DNA of 64,000 bases from Lewinellaceae bacterium (lineage in GTDB: Bacteria; Bacteroidota; Bacteroidia; Chitinophagales; Saprospiraceae). The position numbers were made by a program, and so were the translations under genes. This document shows, in pieces, positions 8,911-17,730 of the stretch. The DNA is taken from assembly GCA_020636025.1 (NCBI GenBank), contig JACJYQ010000008.1, forward strand, positions 124,001-188,000. The letters run 5' to 3'. Positions within the stretch are counted from its first letter, which is position 1. Each line of letters opens with the position of its first letter. The notes under the pieces are model-generated. The model did not search any database. It was not told where the DNA came from and saw nothing but the letters and a program-made list of their open reading frames with translations.

Positions 8911-10524
8911 ATGAAGCACATTGCTCTCCTCTTCCTGATAATCTTTTGCTTTTCCTGCCATCAGGCGAAGGAGCGAGATGAGGATCGTGTGGCATTCCGG
9001 TATAACCAACACAACCCGATTACTTCGCTTGATCCGGCGTTTGCGCGTTCACAGAACAATATATGGGCCGTAGATTGTCTGTTCAATGGCCTGGTTCAAC
9101 TGGATGACAGTTTGCATGTAAAACCTTGTCTGGCGCGCAGTTGGGAAATTTCGGAGGATGGACTGGAATACAAATTTCACCTGCGGAAGGATGTGTTTTT
9201 TCACGACAACGAGGCATTTGAAGGTGGGAAAGGGCGAAAAATGGTGGCTGCCGATGTGGTGTACAGTTTTTACCGCCTGATCGATGAAACATGGCCAAAA
9301 CCCGGCTCCTGGATCTTTAAAGATAGAATAGCCGATGATTCTGCCTTTTTGGCGCCAAACGATTCGGTTTTTGTATTGCGATTGAACAAGCCTTTTCAGG
9401 CCATGCTGCAAATACTCACCATGCAATATGCGAGTGTGGTGCCGCATGAAGCCTGCGAGTTTTACGGTCGAGATTTCAGAAGAAACCCGGTTGGTACAGG
9501 GCCTTTTCGGTTTAAAATATGGGCGGAGAATCAGGCGCTGGTGGTACTGAAAAACCAAAACTATTTTGAAACAGACTCAAACGGAACAAGGCTCCCCTAC
9601 CTGGATGCCGTAAAAACCACCTTTATTACAGACAGGAAAACGGCGTTTCTGGAGTTTATGAAAGGTCGACTGGATTATTTCTTCGGGTTGGAAAGCGCCT
9701 ATATAAATGAATTATTGACACCTACCGGTGACCTTAAGCCGGACCTTTCCGACAAATTTTATTGTCAGAAAAATCCATACCTCAACACAGAATATCTGGG
9801 AATCCGGATAGATGATTCCGACCTTAATAACCCGTTGCAGAAAAAAGCGATCAGGCAGGCGCTCAATTATGGCTTCGACCGCGGGCAAATGCTGCAAACG
9901 TTGCGCAACAACGTAGGCAAGCCGGCCAATTCGGGCTTTGCGCCACGCGGACTGCCTTCATTTAATAGTGTGCAAGTGCCGGGGTACCGGTATGATCCTG
10001 CCAAAGCATCCGCGTTATTGGCAAAAGCAGGATACCCGCGCGGCAAAGGGCTACCTGAAATCACCTTGCTCTGCAACACCGACTATCTGGATCTCTGCAC
10101 CTTCGCAGCCCGGCAATGGGAAGATCTTGGCATCAAGGTTTCGATTGAACTGACGGAAACATCCCTGCTCAGAGAAAAAATGCGCAACAGTCAGGCCGAT
10201 TTCTTTCGCGCTTCCTGGATAGCCGACTACCCCGACGCCGAAAGTTTTCTCACCTGCTTCTATTCCCAAAACGGTGCGCCTCCCAACTACACGCATTTCA
10301 GCAATGCCGAATTTGATCGTTTGTATGAAGCAAGTCTGCTGGAAATAAATGACAAAATACGGTACGAACTATACCAGGCCATGGAAAGGATACTTATTGA
10401 AGAGGCGCCGGTCGTTTTTATGTTTTATGATGAAACGGCGCAATTTGCCGGCAAGCAGGTTAGCGGGCTTCCGGCGAATGCCATTAATTTATTGTCTTTG
10501 AAACGGGTGAAGGTGGCGCGTTAA
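8911..10524 (+). CDS. ABC-transporter solute-binding lipoprotein, family 5 (Opp/Dpp type)
   Basis: 537 residues from ATG 8911. Lipoprotein signal MKHIALLFLIIFCFSC-HQ gives a lipid-anchored Cys. The SBP_bac_5 pattern is clear: ITSLDPAFARSQNNIWAVDCLFNGLVQLD, LARSWEISEDGLEYKFHLRKDVFFHD, ADVVYSFYRL, NPVGTGPFRF, ALNYGFDR, ADYPDAESFL. It would bind oligopeptides or similar ligands for uptake. No permease or ATPase genes are next to it, so partners must be elsewhere, as often in Bacteroidota. The gene ends in the 209-bp repeat that begins 1 base after its stop. Confidence 0.9.
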   Translation: MKHIALLFLIIFCFSCHQAKERDEDRVAFRYNQHNPITSLDPAFARSQNNIWAVDCLFNGLVQLDDSLHVKPCLARSWEISEDGLEYKFHLRKDVFFHDNEAFEGGKGRKMVAADVVYSFYRLIDETWPKPGSWIFKDRIADDSAFLAPNDSVFVLRLNKPFQAMLQILTMQYASVVPHEACEFYGRDFRRNPVGTGPFRFKIWAENQALVVLKNQNYFETDSNGTRLPYLDAVKTTFITDRKTAFLEFMKGRLDYFFGLESAYINELLTPTGDLKPDLSDKFYCQKNPYLNTEYLGIRIDDSDLNNPLQKKAIRQALNYGFDRGQMLQTLRNNVGKPANSGFAPRGLPSFNSVQVPGYRYDPAKASALLAKAGYPRGKGLPEITLLCNTDYLDLCTFAARQWEDLGIKVSIELTETSLLREKMRNSQADFFRASWIADYPDAESFLTCFYSQNGAPPNYTHFSNAEFDRLYEASLLEINDKIRYELYQAMERILIEEAPVVFMFYDETAQFAGKQVSGLPANAINLLSLKRVKVAR

Positions 10525-10525
10525 G

Positions 10526-10735
10526 AAGTAAACTTGGGAGTTGGATATTCCTTGTTGGATATTGGATATTTCCTCCTAAATTGAATATCCAATATCCAAC
10601 AAGGAATTTCCAATGTCCAAATAAGCTGGAAGGTTAATCTTGGCGTTCCTACTCACCGCAACAAACTCACCTCTCCACTCCTAAAAAACTGCTCCCGCAC
10701 CCCGTTGTTTTCCGCTTCGTATTCCAGCTTCCAGA
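10526..10735. repeat. ~209-bp direct repeat, copy A
   Basis: Nearly identical (a handful of mismatches) to 15626-15833. It contains a 24-bp perfect-stem palindrome (10547-10570 with 10584-10607, words GGATATT) and, on the minus strand, the last 27 or so codons of the T9SS protein encoded at 15751-17574 (ending ...FFRSGEVS...). Copy A is thus a severed gene end; the two copies flank the accessory block. Confidence 0.9.
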
Positions 10736-10768
10736 AAAATTTAAAACGCTAATCAAGATTATTAGAAA

Positions 10769-11104
10769 ATGGAATTAGTATTCTTCAACATAGGCTCTGT
10801 TTTATATCATCTTTCTGCCATCATAGCAGGATTATTTTTGTTTAGAAAATATAATTTAAACAAGCCTTTTAATTTAGCTATATTCATAACTTATTACACA
10901 ATTGGATATCTAATCAGTATATTAATAATGGGTATTTATATTTTACTTTATTCAATATTTATTGACTCTGATATTTCACCTGATTTCACCCTTCTTAGTT
11001 GGATTTTTCAAGGCATGACATTCTTTCCAATGTCGTTTTTGCCATTTTTGGTATATAATATTTTCACACAAATTTTTATGTTTTATAAGAAAAAGAAATC
11101 ATAA
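10769..11104 (+). CDS. Small integral membrane protein, AT-rich, unknown
   Basis: 111 residues, mostly hydrophobic: about three TM helices (residues 5-24, 32-62, 78-104) and a basic end (FYKKKKS). Base composition is clearly more AT-rich than the flanking genes, suggesting import. It lies in the block between the two 209-bp repeats, just left of IS4-type copy 1. No family recognised. Confidence 0.55.
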   Translation: MELVFFNIGSVLYHLSAIIAGLFLFRKYNLNKPFNLAIFITYYTIGYLISILIMGIYILLYSIFIDSDISPDFTLLSWIFQGMTFFPMSFLPFLVYNIFTQIFMFYKKKKS

Positions 11105-11143
11105 AAAACTGACTTGACTCAATTTTAATGATTAATCCATTTC

Positions 11144-12445
11144 CAGTAGTGTCCGGTTAAGGATTTGAGATTGTGTTATAGTTCATTGAAATACAGGCTA
11201 TTATAGAGGTTTTGATTTTAAACGATTTGAATTGATTCGAGCCTAAAAGATATTCGGGCATGAATCGAGGTAAATATGTTTTTGCCCAGTTAATGAGCCT
11301 GGTGGACCCAAATGAGTTTGGTCGATGCGTTGAACGCTACAAGGGTAATCACCGTGTTCGACAGTTCAGTTGCTGGCACCAATTCCTGTGTCTTAGTTTC
11401 GGCCAACTGACCCACCGCGAGAGTCTTCGCGATATTGTCGTTTGTCTTCAAGCGCATAATTCCAAGTTGTATCACTTGGGGTTAACCAAAGGAGTAAGCC
11501 GTAGTACACTTGCCGATGCGAATGAACAACGCGATTGGCGTATTTACGCCGATCTGGCACAAGCTCTAATTCAAAAAGCCCGGGATTTGTATGCAGGAAC
11601 AATTTTGGAAGAGGTCGATTTGGATAATTCCATTTATGCCCTGGATTCCACCACCATTGATTTGTGCCTCGAGGTTTTTTGGTGGGCCAAATTCCGCAAG
11701 CACAAGGCTGCAGTGAAATTGCATACGCTTTTTGATATTCGTTGCCAGGTGCCGTGCTTTATCCACATAACGGATGGATTGTTCCACGATGTGAATGTAT
11801 TAGACATTCTGGACTTCGAAAAAGAAGCTTTTTACATCATGGACAGAGGTTACCTGGATTGGATTCGGCTAAACTATATTCATCTCCAGGGAGCCTACTT
11901 TGTAACACGGGCAAAGAAAAACCTTGCCTTTGAACGCATTTATTCCAACACCGTGGATAAAACCACGGGGCTGAGATGTGATCAGACCATTCGCTTAAAG
12001 AACTACTACGCTTCACTAGACTACCCCGAAAAGTTGCGAAGACTCAAATATTATGACAAAGAACATGATAAAACATTCGTTTTCCTGACCAATAATTTTG
12101 ATGTAGATGCCATGCAAATCACGCAGCTATACAAATACCGATGGCAGATCGAACTGTTTTTCAAATGGGTCAAGCAACACTTACGGATTAAGGTGTTCTG
12201 GGGCGAAAGTTCAAATGCTGTCAAAACTCAAATCTGGGTGGCAGTTTGCACTTATGTTCTGGTGGCGATTTTGCGAAAAACCCATCAAATCTCTATAAGC
12301 ATGAACGAAATGTTACAAATTTTAAGCGTATCAGCTTTCGACAAAACACCTGTAAATCAATTACTTACCAGTCCAAATTACAAAAACGAAAACCCCGATA
12401 ACCCTAATCAATTGATTCTCTTTGACTTATAACCGGACACTACTG
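11144..12445 (+). mobile_element. IS4-family insertion sequence, copy 1
   Basis: Terminal inverted repeats CAGTAGTGTCCGGTTA at both ends. A perfect 9-bp target duplication ATCCATTTC flanks it (11135-11143 and 12446-12454), so boundaries are exact. 1302 bp, one transposase gene. Inserted in AT-rich non-coding DNA between the two small cargo genes. Confidence 0.95.
11260..12432 (+). CDS. IS4-family DDE transposase (DUF4372 N-terminus)
   Basis: 390 residues. N-terminal DUF4372-like part (FAQLMSLVDPNEFGRCVERYKGN, HQFLCLSFGQLTHRESLRD), then the RNase-H-like DDE domain: first Asp in ALDSTTIDL, second in MDRGYLDW, Glu in the YRWQIELFFKWVKQ signature of the IS4 family. Intact length; stop lies 13 bases from the right IR end. 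Probably active. A 419-bp stretch (11326-11744) is identical to copy 2. Confidence 0.95.
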   Translation: MNRGKYVFAQLMSLVDPNEFGRCVERYKGNHRVRQFSCWHQFLCLSFGQLTHRESLRDIVVCLQAHNSKLYHLGLTKGVSRSTLADANEQRDWRIYADLAQALIQKARDLYAGTILEEVDLDNSIYALDSTTIDLCLEVFWWAKFRKHKAAVKLHTLFDIRCQVPCFIHITDGLFHDVNVLDILDFEKEAFYIMDRGYLDWIRLNYIHLQGAYFVTRAKKNLAFERIYSNTVDKTTGLRCDQTIRLKNYYASLDYPEKLRRLKYYDKEHDKTFVFLTNNFDVDAMQITQLYKYRWQIELFFKWVKQHLRIKVFWGESSNAVKTQIWVAVCTYVLVAILRKTHQISISMNEMLQILSVSAFDKTPVNQLLTSPNYKNENPDNPNQLILFDL

Positions 12446-12850
12446 ATCCATTTCAACAATTTACTTTATCAATACATTTCAAACACTCTCTAAATCACAA
12501 CCCATAGAACAATAAAAATGTAATGTACAATCCTTTTCTGCTTGCTGACTGCACTAATTAAGGCGGGAAAACAGATGAACCAAAATAAAATATTAAGTGA
12601 TGAGTATAAAGGTTTTTATTACTGCCTTTTTGTTGATTTTAACAAACTGTGCTACTAGACATTCAAACATTGAAATATGTTTTGAAAATATTCAAAGCAG
12701 AATAAACTCTGATTCGATTTTAAATAAATTAGCTTATAGCCCTATTGATAGCTTTGGAGAATTCGCGTCTATAATTAGCGAGTCGGTTAGCGAAGAGCTA
12801 AAATCCGACTCAATGTGTTCAATTGGTATCAATGAATTTTTATTGGAAAA

Positions 12851-14164
12851 CAGTAGTGTCCGGTTAAGGATTTGAAATTGTGTTATAGTTTATTGATATT
12901 CAGGTTTTTATAGAGGTTTTGGTTTGTGAACGATTTGAATTTGTCGGGACCGTTGATCTTCGCCATCTAAAAGCGACGATGAACCGAGGAAAGTTTATTT
13001 TCTCACAACTGATGAGTTTGATTCATCCTGAGGAATTTAACCGCTGCGTTGAACGCTACAAGGGTAATCACCGTGTTCGACAGTTCAGTTGCTGGCACCA
13101 ATTCCTGTGTCTTAGTTTCGGCCAACTGACCCACCGCGAGAGTCTTCGCGATATTGTCGTTTGTCTTCAAGCGCATAATTCCAAGTTGTATCACTTGGGG
13201 TTAACCAAAGGAGTAAGCCGTAGTACACTTGCCGATGCGAATGAACAACGCGATTGGCGTATTTACGCCGATCTGGCACAAGCTCTAATTCAAAAAGCCC
13301 GGGATTTGTATGCAGGAACAATTTTGGAAGAGGTCGATTTGGATAATTCCATTTATGCCCTGGATTCCACCACCATTGATTTGTGCCTCGAGGTTTTTTG
13401 GTGGGCCAAATTCCGCAAGCACAAGGCTGCAGTGAAATTGCATACGCTTTTTGATATTCGTTGTCAAGTGCCGTGCTTTATCCACATAACGGATGGATTG
13501 TTCCACGATGTGAATGTATTAGACATTCTGGACTTCGAAAAAGAAGCTTTTTACATCATGGACAGAGGTTACCTGGATTGGATTCGGCTAAACTATATTC
13601 ATTACCAGGGAGCCTACTTTGTAACACGGGCAAAGAAAAATCTTGCCTTTGAACGCATTTATTCCAACACCGTGGATAAAACCACTGGACTGAGATGTGA
13701 TCAGACCATTCGATTAAAGAACTACTATGCCTCACTAGACTACCCCGATAATTTGCGAAGAATCAAATATTATGACAAAGAACATGATAAAACATTCGTT
13801 TTTCTTACCAATAATTTTGATGTGGAAGCTATCCAAATCACTCTGCTATACAAATACCGATGGCAGATCGAACTGTTTTTCAAATGGGTCAAGCAGCACT
13901 TACGGATAAAGGTGTTTTGGGGCGAAAGTTCAAATGCTGTCAAAACTCAAATCTGGGTGGCTGTTTGCACCTATGTTCTGGTGGCGATTTTGCGACAAAC
14001 CCATCAAATCTCTATAAGCATGAACGAAATGTTACAAATTTTAAGCGTATCAGCTTTCGACAAAACACCTGTAAATCAATTACTTACGAACCCAAATTAC
14101 AAAAACGAAAACCCCGATAATCCTAATCAATTGATTCTCTTTGACTTATAACCGGACACTACTG
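12851..14164 (+). mobile_element. IS4-family insertion sequence, copy 2
   Basis: Same terminal repeats as copy 1 and a perfect 9-bp duplication ATTGGAAAA (12842-12850 and 14165-14173). 1314 bp. The first ~190 bp differ strongly from copy 1 while the following 419 bp are identical, a mosaic pattern. Confidence 0.95.
12979..14151 (+). CDS. IS4-family DDE transposase, copy 2
   Basis: 390 residues from the ATG at 12979, matching copy 1's start (MNRGKF); the frame is open further upstream to 12919 but that part is not shared. The same DDE residues and YRWQIELFFKWVKQ signature are present. Residues 1-22 differ from copy 1 at many positions (LIHPEEFNRC against LVDPNEFGRC), residues 23-162 are identical, and the rest differs at few positions. 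Intact, probably functional. Confidence 0.95.
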   Translation: MNRGKFIFSQLMSLIHPEEFNRCVERYKGNHRVRQFSCWHQFLCLSFGQLTHRESLRDIVVCLQAHNSKLYHLGLTKGVSRSTLADANEQRDWRIYADLAQALIQKARDLYAGTILEEVDLDNSIYALDSTTIDLCLEVFWWAKFRKHKAAVKLHTLFDIRCQVPCFIHITDGLFHDVNVLDILDFEKEAFYIMDRGYLDWIRLNYIHYQGAYFVTRAKKNLAFERIYSNTVDKTTGLRCDQTIRLKNYYASLDYPDNLRRIKYYDKEHDKTFVFLTNNFDVEAIQITLLYKYRWQIELFFKWVKQHLRIKVFWGESSNAVKTQIWVAVCTYVLVAILRQTHQISISMNEMLQILSVSAFDKTPVNQLLTNPNYKNENPDNPNQLILFDL

Positions 14165-14325
14165 ATTGGAAAATAATAAAAACAGCATAACTGTAAATAA
14201 TTTAATACTGTTTCAGCAGTTTCAGGCATATCTAAAACATGAGAACTTTAACTATTCAAAAGCCCTAGACAATGCCTTGAAATACGAAGAAAAATGGAAG
14301 TACTCTAAGTAATGCACATCCCTGA

Positions 14326-15189
14326 TTAGAGTTGACCGTTATTAGATATTAGTTGATCGTCAAATATTGTTAAAACAGGTCTTTGTTCACTAGTTAGGGA
14401 ATCCCAATATTCGATAAAATCTCTTGGACTTTTTCTGAGTAATTCATTGTGTATTCTGTGGTTGTTGTAATGCTTTACAGCTTTTCGAACCATAGATTTC
14501 AAAGAGTTGAAGGTTTTGGGGTTCCAATAATTCAGATATTCTTCTTTAATAGTTCGATGGAATCTTTCAGCATAAGCATTGTCTTGAGCACATATTCCCA
14601 TGCTAATCTGCACATCATTGGTTTTCAGTAGTTCTATGTAAGGTTTGTAAATGTATTGACTACCACGATCTGAATGATGTATTAGAGGAGCTTTTTCTTT
14701 GCTTAATGCCATTTTAAGGGCTTTTACGTTTGCTGTAGCTCGTAAATGATCTGAGATCTGGTAACCAACTACTTTTCTAGTGTACACATCAGTGATAAAA
14801 ACACCATAGTAGTATTTGCCTGCTACATCAAAGTAGGTAATGTCAGATTGCCAAACGGTGGATCTGGCATTGAGTTTTAACCCTTTGATCAAATTAGGAT
14901 AGTAAAAAGCACCCCTAAATGTCGTTTTTTGATAGTTCCTGGGCTTCTTAAGTCGATACCCTAAGGACATCATCAATTCCACAAAACGATCCCGACCTAT
15001 AAAGTCTGGACGCAAAGTGTAATACATCTTCTCTACCCCACAGCCCGGATGGTCTCTGCGTAATTCGTCAGCCTCTATAAGCAAGTGACTCACTTTTTCA
15101 TTAAAAGCTTGCTGACGACGTTCATATTGATGAACAGCCTGTTTGCTAATGCCAACGACCTGGTACAAAGCATTTAATGAATAACTCAT
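14326..15189 (-). CDS. IS3-family transposase OrfB (integrase core)
   Basis: 287 residues. HTH_21-like start (YQVVGISKQAVHQYERR) and rve integrase core with the DDE triad: VWQSDITYF, HHSDRGSQYI, and Glu in DNAYAERFHRTIKEEYL. Overlaps orfA by 4 bases (ATGA), so it may be expressed by reinitiation or as a frameshift fusion with OrfA. Complete. Confidence 0.95.
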   Translation of the reverse strand: MSYSLNALYQVVGISKQAVHQYERRQQAFNEKVSHLLIEADELRRDHPGCGVEKMYYTLRPDFIGRDRFVELMMSLGYRLKKPRNYQKTTFRGAFYYPNLIKGLKLNARSTVWQSDITYFDVAGKYYYGVFITDVYTRKVVGYQISDHLRATANVKALKMALSKEKAPLIHHSDRGSQYIYKPYIELLKTNDVQISMGICAQDNAYAERFHRTIKEEYLNYWNPKTFNSLKSMVRKAVKHYNNHRIHNELLRKSPRDFIEYWDSLTSEQRPVLTIFDDQLISNNGQL

Positions 15190-15584
15190 TTCTTCTTGCT
15201 TTTCCCTGAAATATCTGAGTGTGGGGTGGAGTAGTTTTTTTTAATATCCACCTTTAGCTCCTCTTCAGCCTGAATAATGAGTTGTTCCAGATAATCAATC
15301 AGAATTTGCTTGCGGCCCAAGGCCTGTTCCAAATCCCGAACTTTGACCTCCAACTGCTTGACCTTTTCCGTACTGCTTGCTTTTTTCTCCACGACTCGAT
15401 ATCCTTTTTCATTAAAGGTAGAGTATTTATATATCCATTCGTAAATCGTAGAAATGTGAACCCCATGCAAACGACTAAGTTGAATCACACTGAAAGCTCC
15501 GGATTCAAATTCACAAACCAGTTGCTTCCTAAAGGATTCATCATACCGCCGGTACTTTCTCAGTAACTTTACTGTGCCTTTCAT
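15186..15584 (-). CDS. IS3-family transposase OrfA
   Basis: 132 residues. Helix-turn-helix of the IS3 OrfA type (YDESFRKQLVCEFESGAFSVIQLSRLHGVHISTIYEWIYKY) followed by a coiled coil (VEKKASSTEKVKQLEVKVRDLEQAL) that normally mediates OrfA/OrfAB pairing. Intact. Confidence 0.93.
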   Translation of the reverse strand: MKGTVKLLRKYRRYDESFRKQLVCEFESGAFSVIQLSRLHGVHISTIYEWIYKYSTFNEKGYRVVEKKASSTEKVKQLEVKVRDLEQALGRKQILIDYLEQLIIQAEEELKVDIKKNYSTPHSDISGKSKKK

Positions 15585-15625
15585 AAGTTGATGTTTTGAC
15601 GGTCAACCTATTTCAGGGACGTACA

Positions 15626-15833
15626 GTAAACTTGGGAGTTGGACATTCCTTGTTGGATATTGGATATTCCCTCCTAAATTGAATATCCAATATCCAACAA
15701 GGAATGTCCAATGTCCAAATAAGCTGGAAGGTTAATCTGGGCGTTCCTACTCACCGCAACAAACTCACCTCTCCGCTTTTAAAAAACTGCTCCCGCACCC
15801 CGTTGTTTTCCGCTTCGTATTCCAGCTTCCAGA
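15626..15833. repeat. ~209-bp direct repeat, copy B
   Basis: Matches 10526-10735 with a few substitutions. Here the coding part is the true C-terminal end of the T9SS gene. Its outer edge (AAGTAAAC) was cut by the IS3 insertion; before that event the repeat abutted the stop of the split lipoprotein gene. Confidence 0.9.
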
Positions 15834-17574
15834 CATATACATCAGAAGCTGCATCAGTGCCTTTGATCTTGCCGTCCCAGCCGCCTTTTGGGTCATTTGT
15901 TTCAAAAACCTTGTTTCCCCAGCGGTCAAAAACCTGTAAATGCATGGAAACGGCCGGGCAATTGAACACCGGGCGGAAAACATCATTGGCCGAGTCATTA
16001 TTGGGGGTAAACGCATTGGGGAATGCGTCATACTTGGAACCGATGTTTACTTTTTTTGTGTAACTCTTTTCGCAATTGTGATTTGCGCCAAACAGGGTGA
16101 TGAACATGGCGCCATTTCCTGTGTGGCAAATCGTTCCCGGCATATCAGGGTCTTCTTCGCCATTCTGAAATTCAAAGCGGTATTGAATGCCGGGCACACT
16201 GTCAACATGCGTGATTTCCACACATTCTCCCGGACATATTGTATCCACCGAAATGCTGAAATCCAGGTCAATTCTTTGACATAGATCCTCAACATCTGCT
16301 GCAGCCGATGACACCGTAAAGCTATTTGCCTGAACGGCATAGAAAGCCGTTTGAGTGGGTACAAAACTTGAAGTGGTTGGCGTAACATCCGTGCGGATAA
16401 TCTCCAGCGGCACAGGGCAGCAATCATCATCATTCAGGCGGCCTTCAATATCCATGTTGACCAGGTAGCCATTAGAATTGCCATTACGCAAGGTATTGCC
16501 TGCTCCGGCAAATCCCGAGGCTGTTTTAACCAGTTGCGTAAACACATCCGATTCGCTTCCGCCTTTGTATTGATAGGCAAAAAGCTGATCCATGCCCTCA
16601 TTAATCTTTAATACGATGGCAGGACTGAGCTGCCCTTGCGATAAACCTAATGCCCACAGAAATTGGCCTCCCGGGGAAGGAATCATGTCTTTGGTACTCA
16701 GATTTGTCTCCGCCAGGGCAAAGGTTTTAGAAGATTTTAGACCTCCAAAATAATCGACCTCTACCGCCCAGGCTTCTGAATAAGCATCATTATCGAAGCC
16801 AAATGTATGTCCGCAAAGCAGCAATTTGTCCTGTCCAAGCGGAACAATGCTGGCAAATTCATCGGGTTCCGTGCTTCCGAATCGGCGCACAGGCGATACA
16901 AGATCTCCGGTACCGCCAAGTTTGGCCCAGAAGCCATCGCGGTTTCCACCACTCACACTGGTGAAACCACAGCAGTGAATAAAGCCAAGGGCATCTTCCC
17001 AGCAATCGGTTACCGCACTGCTGCCATTTTCTCCGAAAACCGATGACCAGGCAATGTTGCCACTTTCATCAATTTTGATCACCAGGCCAGTCTCCTGATT
17101 TCCGGAACTTATGCTTTTTCCACAGAGCAAATATCCACTCTGTGCTGAAGGGCTTACATTGATCAAGTATGATCCACCTATGGCTTTTTTTGACCACAGG
17201 ATATTGCCATCCGTTGAAATTTTCATCCAACCCGAAGTGGTTACTGAACCAATGACATTGTACACCAGCAAGATATTGCCGTCGCTTGTTTTTTGCAGGG
17301 CTACAGCTTCTGTTGCCTGGGTAAGAGATAGGGATTTTGTCCAAATTGTATCACCATCGGGTTTGAGTTTCATCAACCAAATGTTCCTGTTTCCATTAGT
17401 GACACTTTCTGTAAACCCGGCCAAAACAAAATCTCCGTTATTCAACAGGATGGCCGCGTGTATCTGTTCTGAAAAACCAATGTCGTATGACTTTTGAAAA
17501 TAGCTTTGTGAGGTACTTTTTGTTCCAAAACAGGCAAATAAAAGGAACAATGTGATAATGCGTAGTTGTGTCAT
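15751..17574 (-). CDS. T9SS type-B cargo protein with gliding-motility C-terminal domain
   Basis: 607 residues. Signal peptide (MTQLRIITLFLLFACFGTKSTSQ). Residues about 25-370 hold repeated propeller-like units (GDFVLAGFTES, GDTIWTKSLSLTQ, GQDKLLLCGHTFGFDNDA), a middle part has paired Cys (DTICPGECVEI), and the last ~90 residues are the type-B sorting domain: AFPNAFTPNNDSANDVFRPV, FDRWGNKVFE, GWDGKIKGTDA, DVYVWKLEY. Such proteins are exported by T9SS to the cell surface. Its end is duplicated at 10526-10735. Confidence 0.92.
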   Translation of the reverse strand: MTQLRIITLFLLFACFGTKSTSQSYFQKSYDIGFSEQIHAAILLNNGDFVLAGFTESVTNGNRNIWLMKLKPDGDTIWTKSLSLTQATEAVALQKTSDGNILLVYNVIGSVTTSGWMKISTDGNILWSKKAIGGSYLINVSPSAQSGYLLCGKSISSGNQETGLVIKIDESGNIAWSSVFGENGSSAVTDCWEDALGFIHCCGFTSVSGGNRDGFWAKLGGTGDLVSPVRRFGSTEPDEFASIVPLGQDKLLLCGHTFGFDNDAYSEAWAVEVDYFGGLKSSKTFALAETNLSTKDMIPSPGGQFLWALGLSQGQLSPAIVLKINEGMDQLFAYQYKGGSESDVFTQLVKTASGFAGAGNTLRNGNSNGYLVNMDIEGRLNDDDCCPVPLEIIRTDVTPTTSSFVPTQTAFYAVQANSFTVSSAAADVEDLCQRIDLDFSISVDTICPGECVEITHVDSVPGIQYRFEFQNGEEDPDMPGTICHTGNGAMFITLFGANHNCEKSYTKKVNIGSKYDAFPNAFTPNNDSANDVFRPVFNCPAVSMHLQVFDRWGNKVFETNDPKGGWDGKIKGTDAASDVYVWKLEYEAENNGVREQFFKSGEVSLLR

Positions 17575-17730
17575 CAGTATGAATTGTCCGGCAAAAATAA
17601 AAGCCCTGTCCTCATTTCATGTCATTTATCAATCATAGCTGAAAAGACCTGTGTTGGGTTCTGTGTAATAATTTTTGAAACAAGCCATTCAATCCTAAAC
17701 AAAACTCACTACTTACGCGTTTTCCCCGCA

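Larger units (their letters stand above)
12600..14312 (+). pseudogene. Small lipoprotein gene split by IS4-type copy 2
   Basis: The 5' part (12600-12850) encodes MSIKVFITAFLLILTNC-ATRHS, a lipoprotein signal, then ...GINEFLLE. Removing the IS and one 9-bp duplication joins 12850 to 14174 in frame, giving LLENNKNSITVNNLILFQQF and on to KYEEKWKYSK and a TAA at 14310-14312: about 126 residues in total. The reading frame is open on both sides, showing a recent insertion. AT-rich like its neighbour at 10769. Function unknown; mature part is helical with no motif I know. Confidence 0.85.
14313..15625 (-). mobile_element. IS3-family insertion sequence
   Basis: Imperfect terminal repeats of about 27 bp (left TGCACATCCCTGATTAGAG, right complement TGTACGTCCCTGAAATAGG, both followed by TTGACCGT). 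A 4-bp duplication GTAA flanks it (14309-14312 and 15626-15629). Carries orfA and orfB. It entered exactly at the TAA stop of the split lipoprotein gene. Confidence 0.93.

Noticed and set aside
10526..15833. Integron-like cassette with attC-like palindromes
   Set aside because: No integrase; the repeat includes the coding end of a T9SS gene, better explained by homologous recombination.
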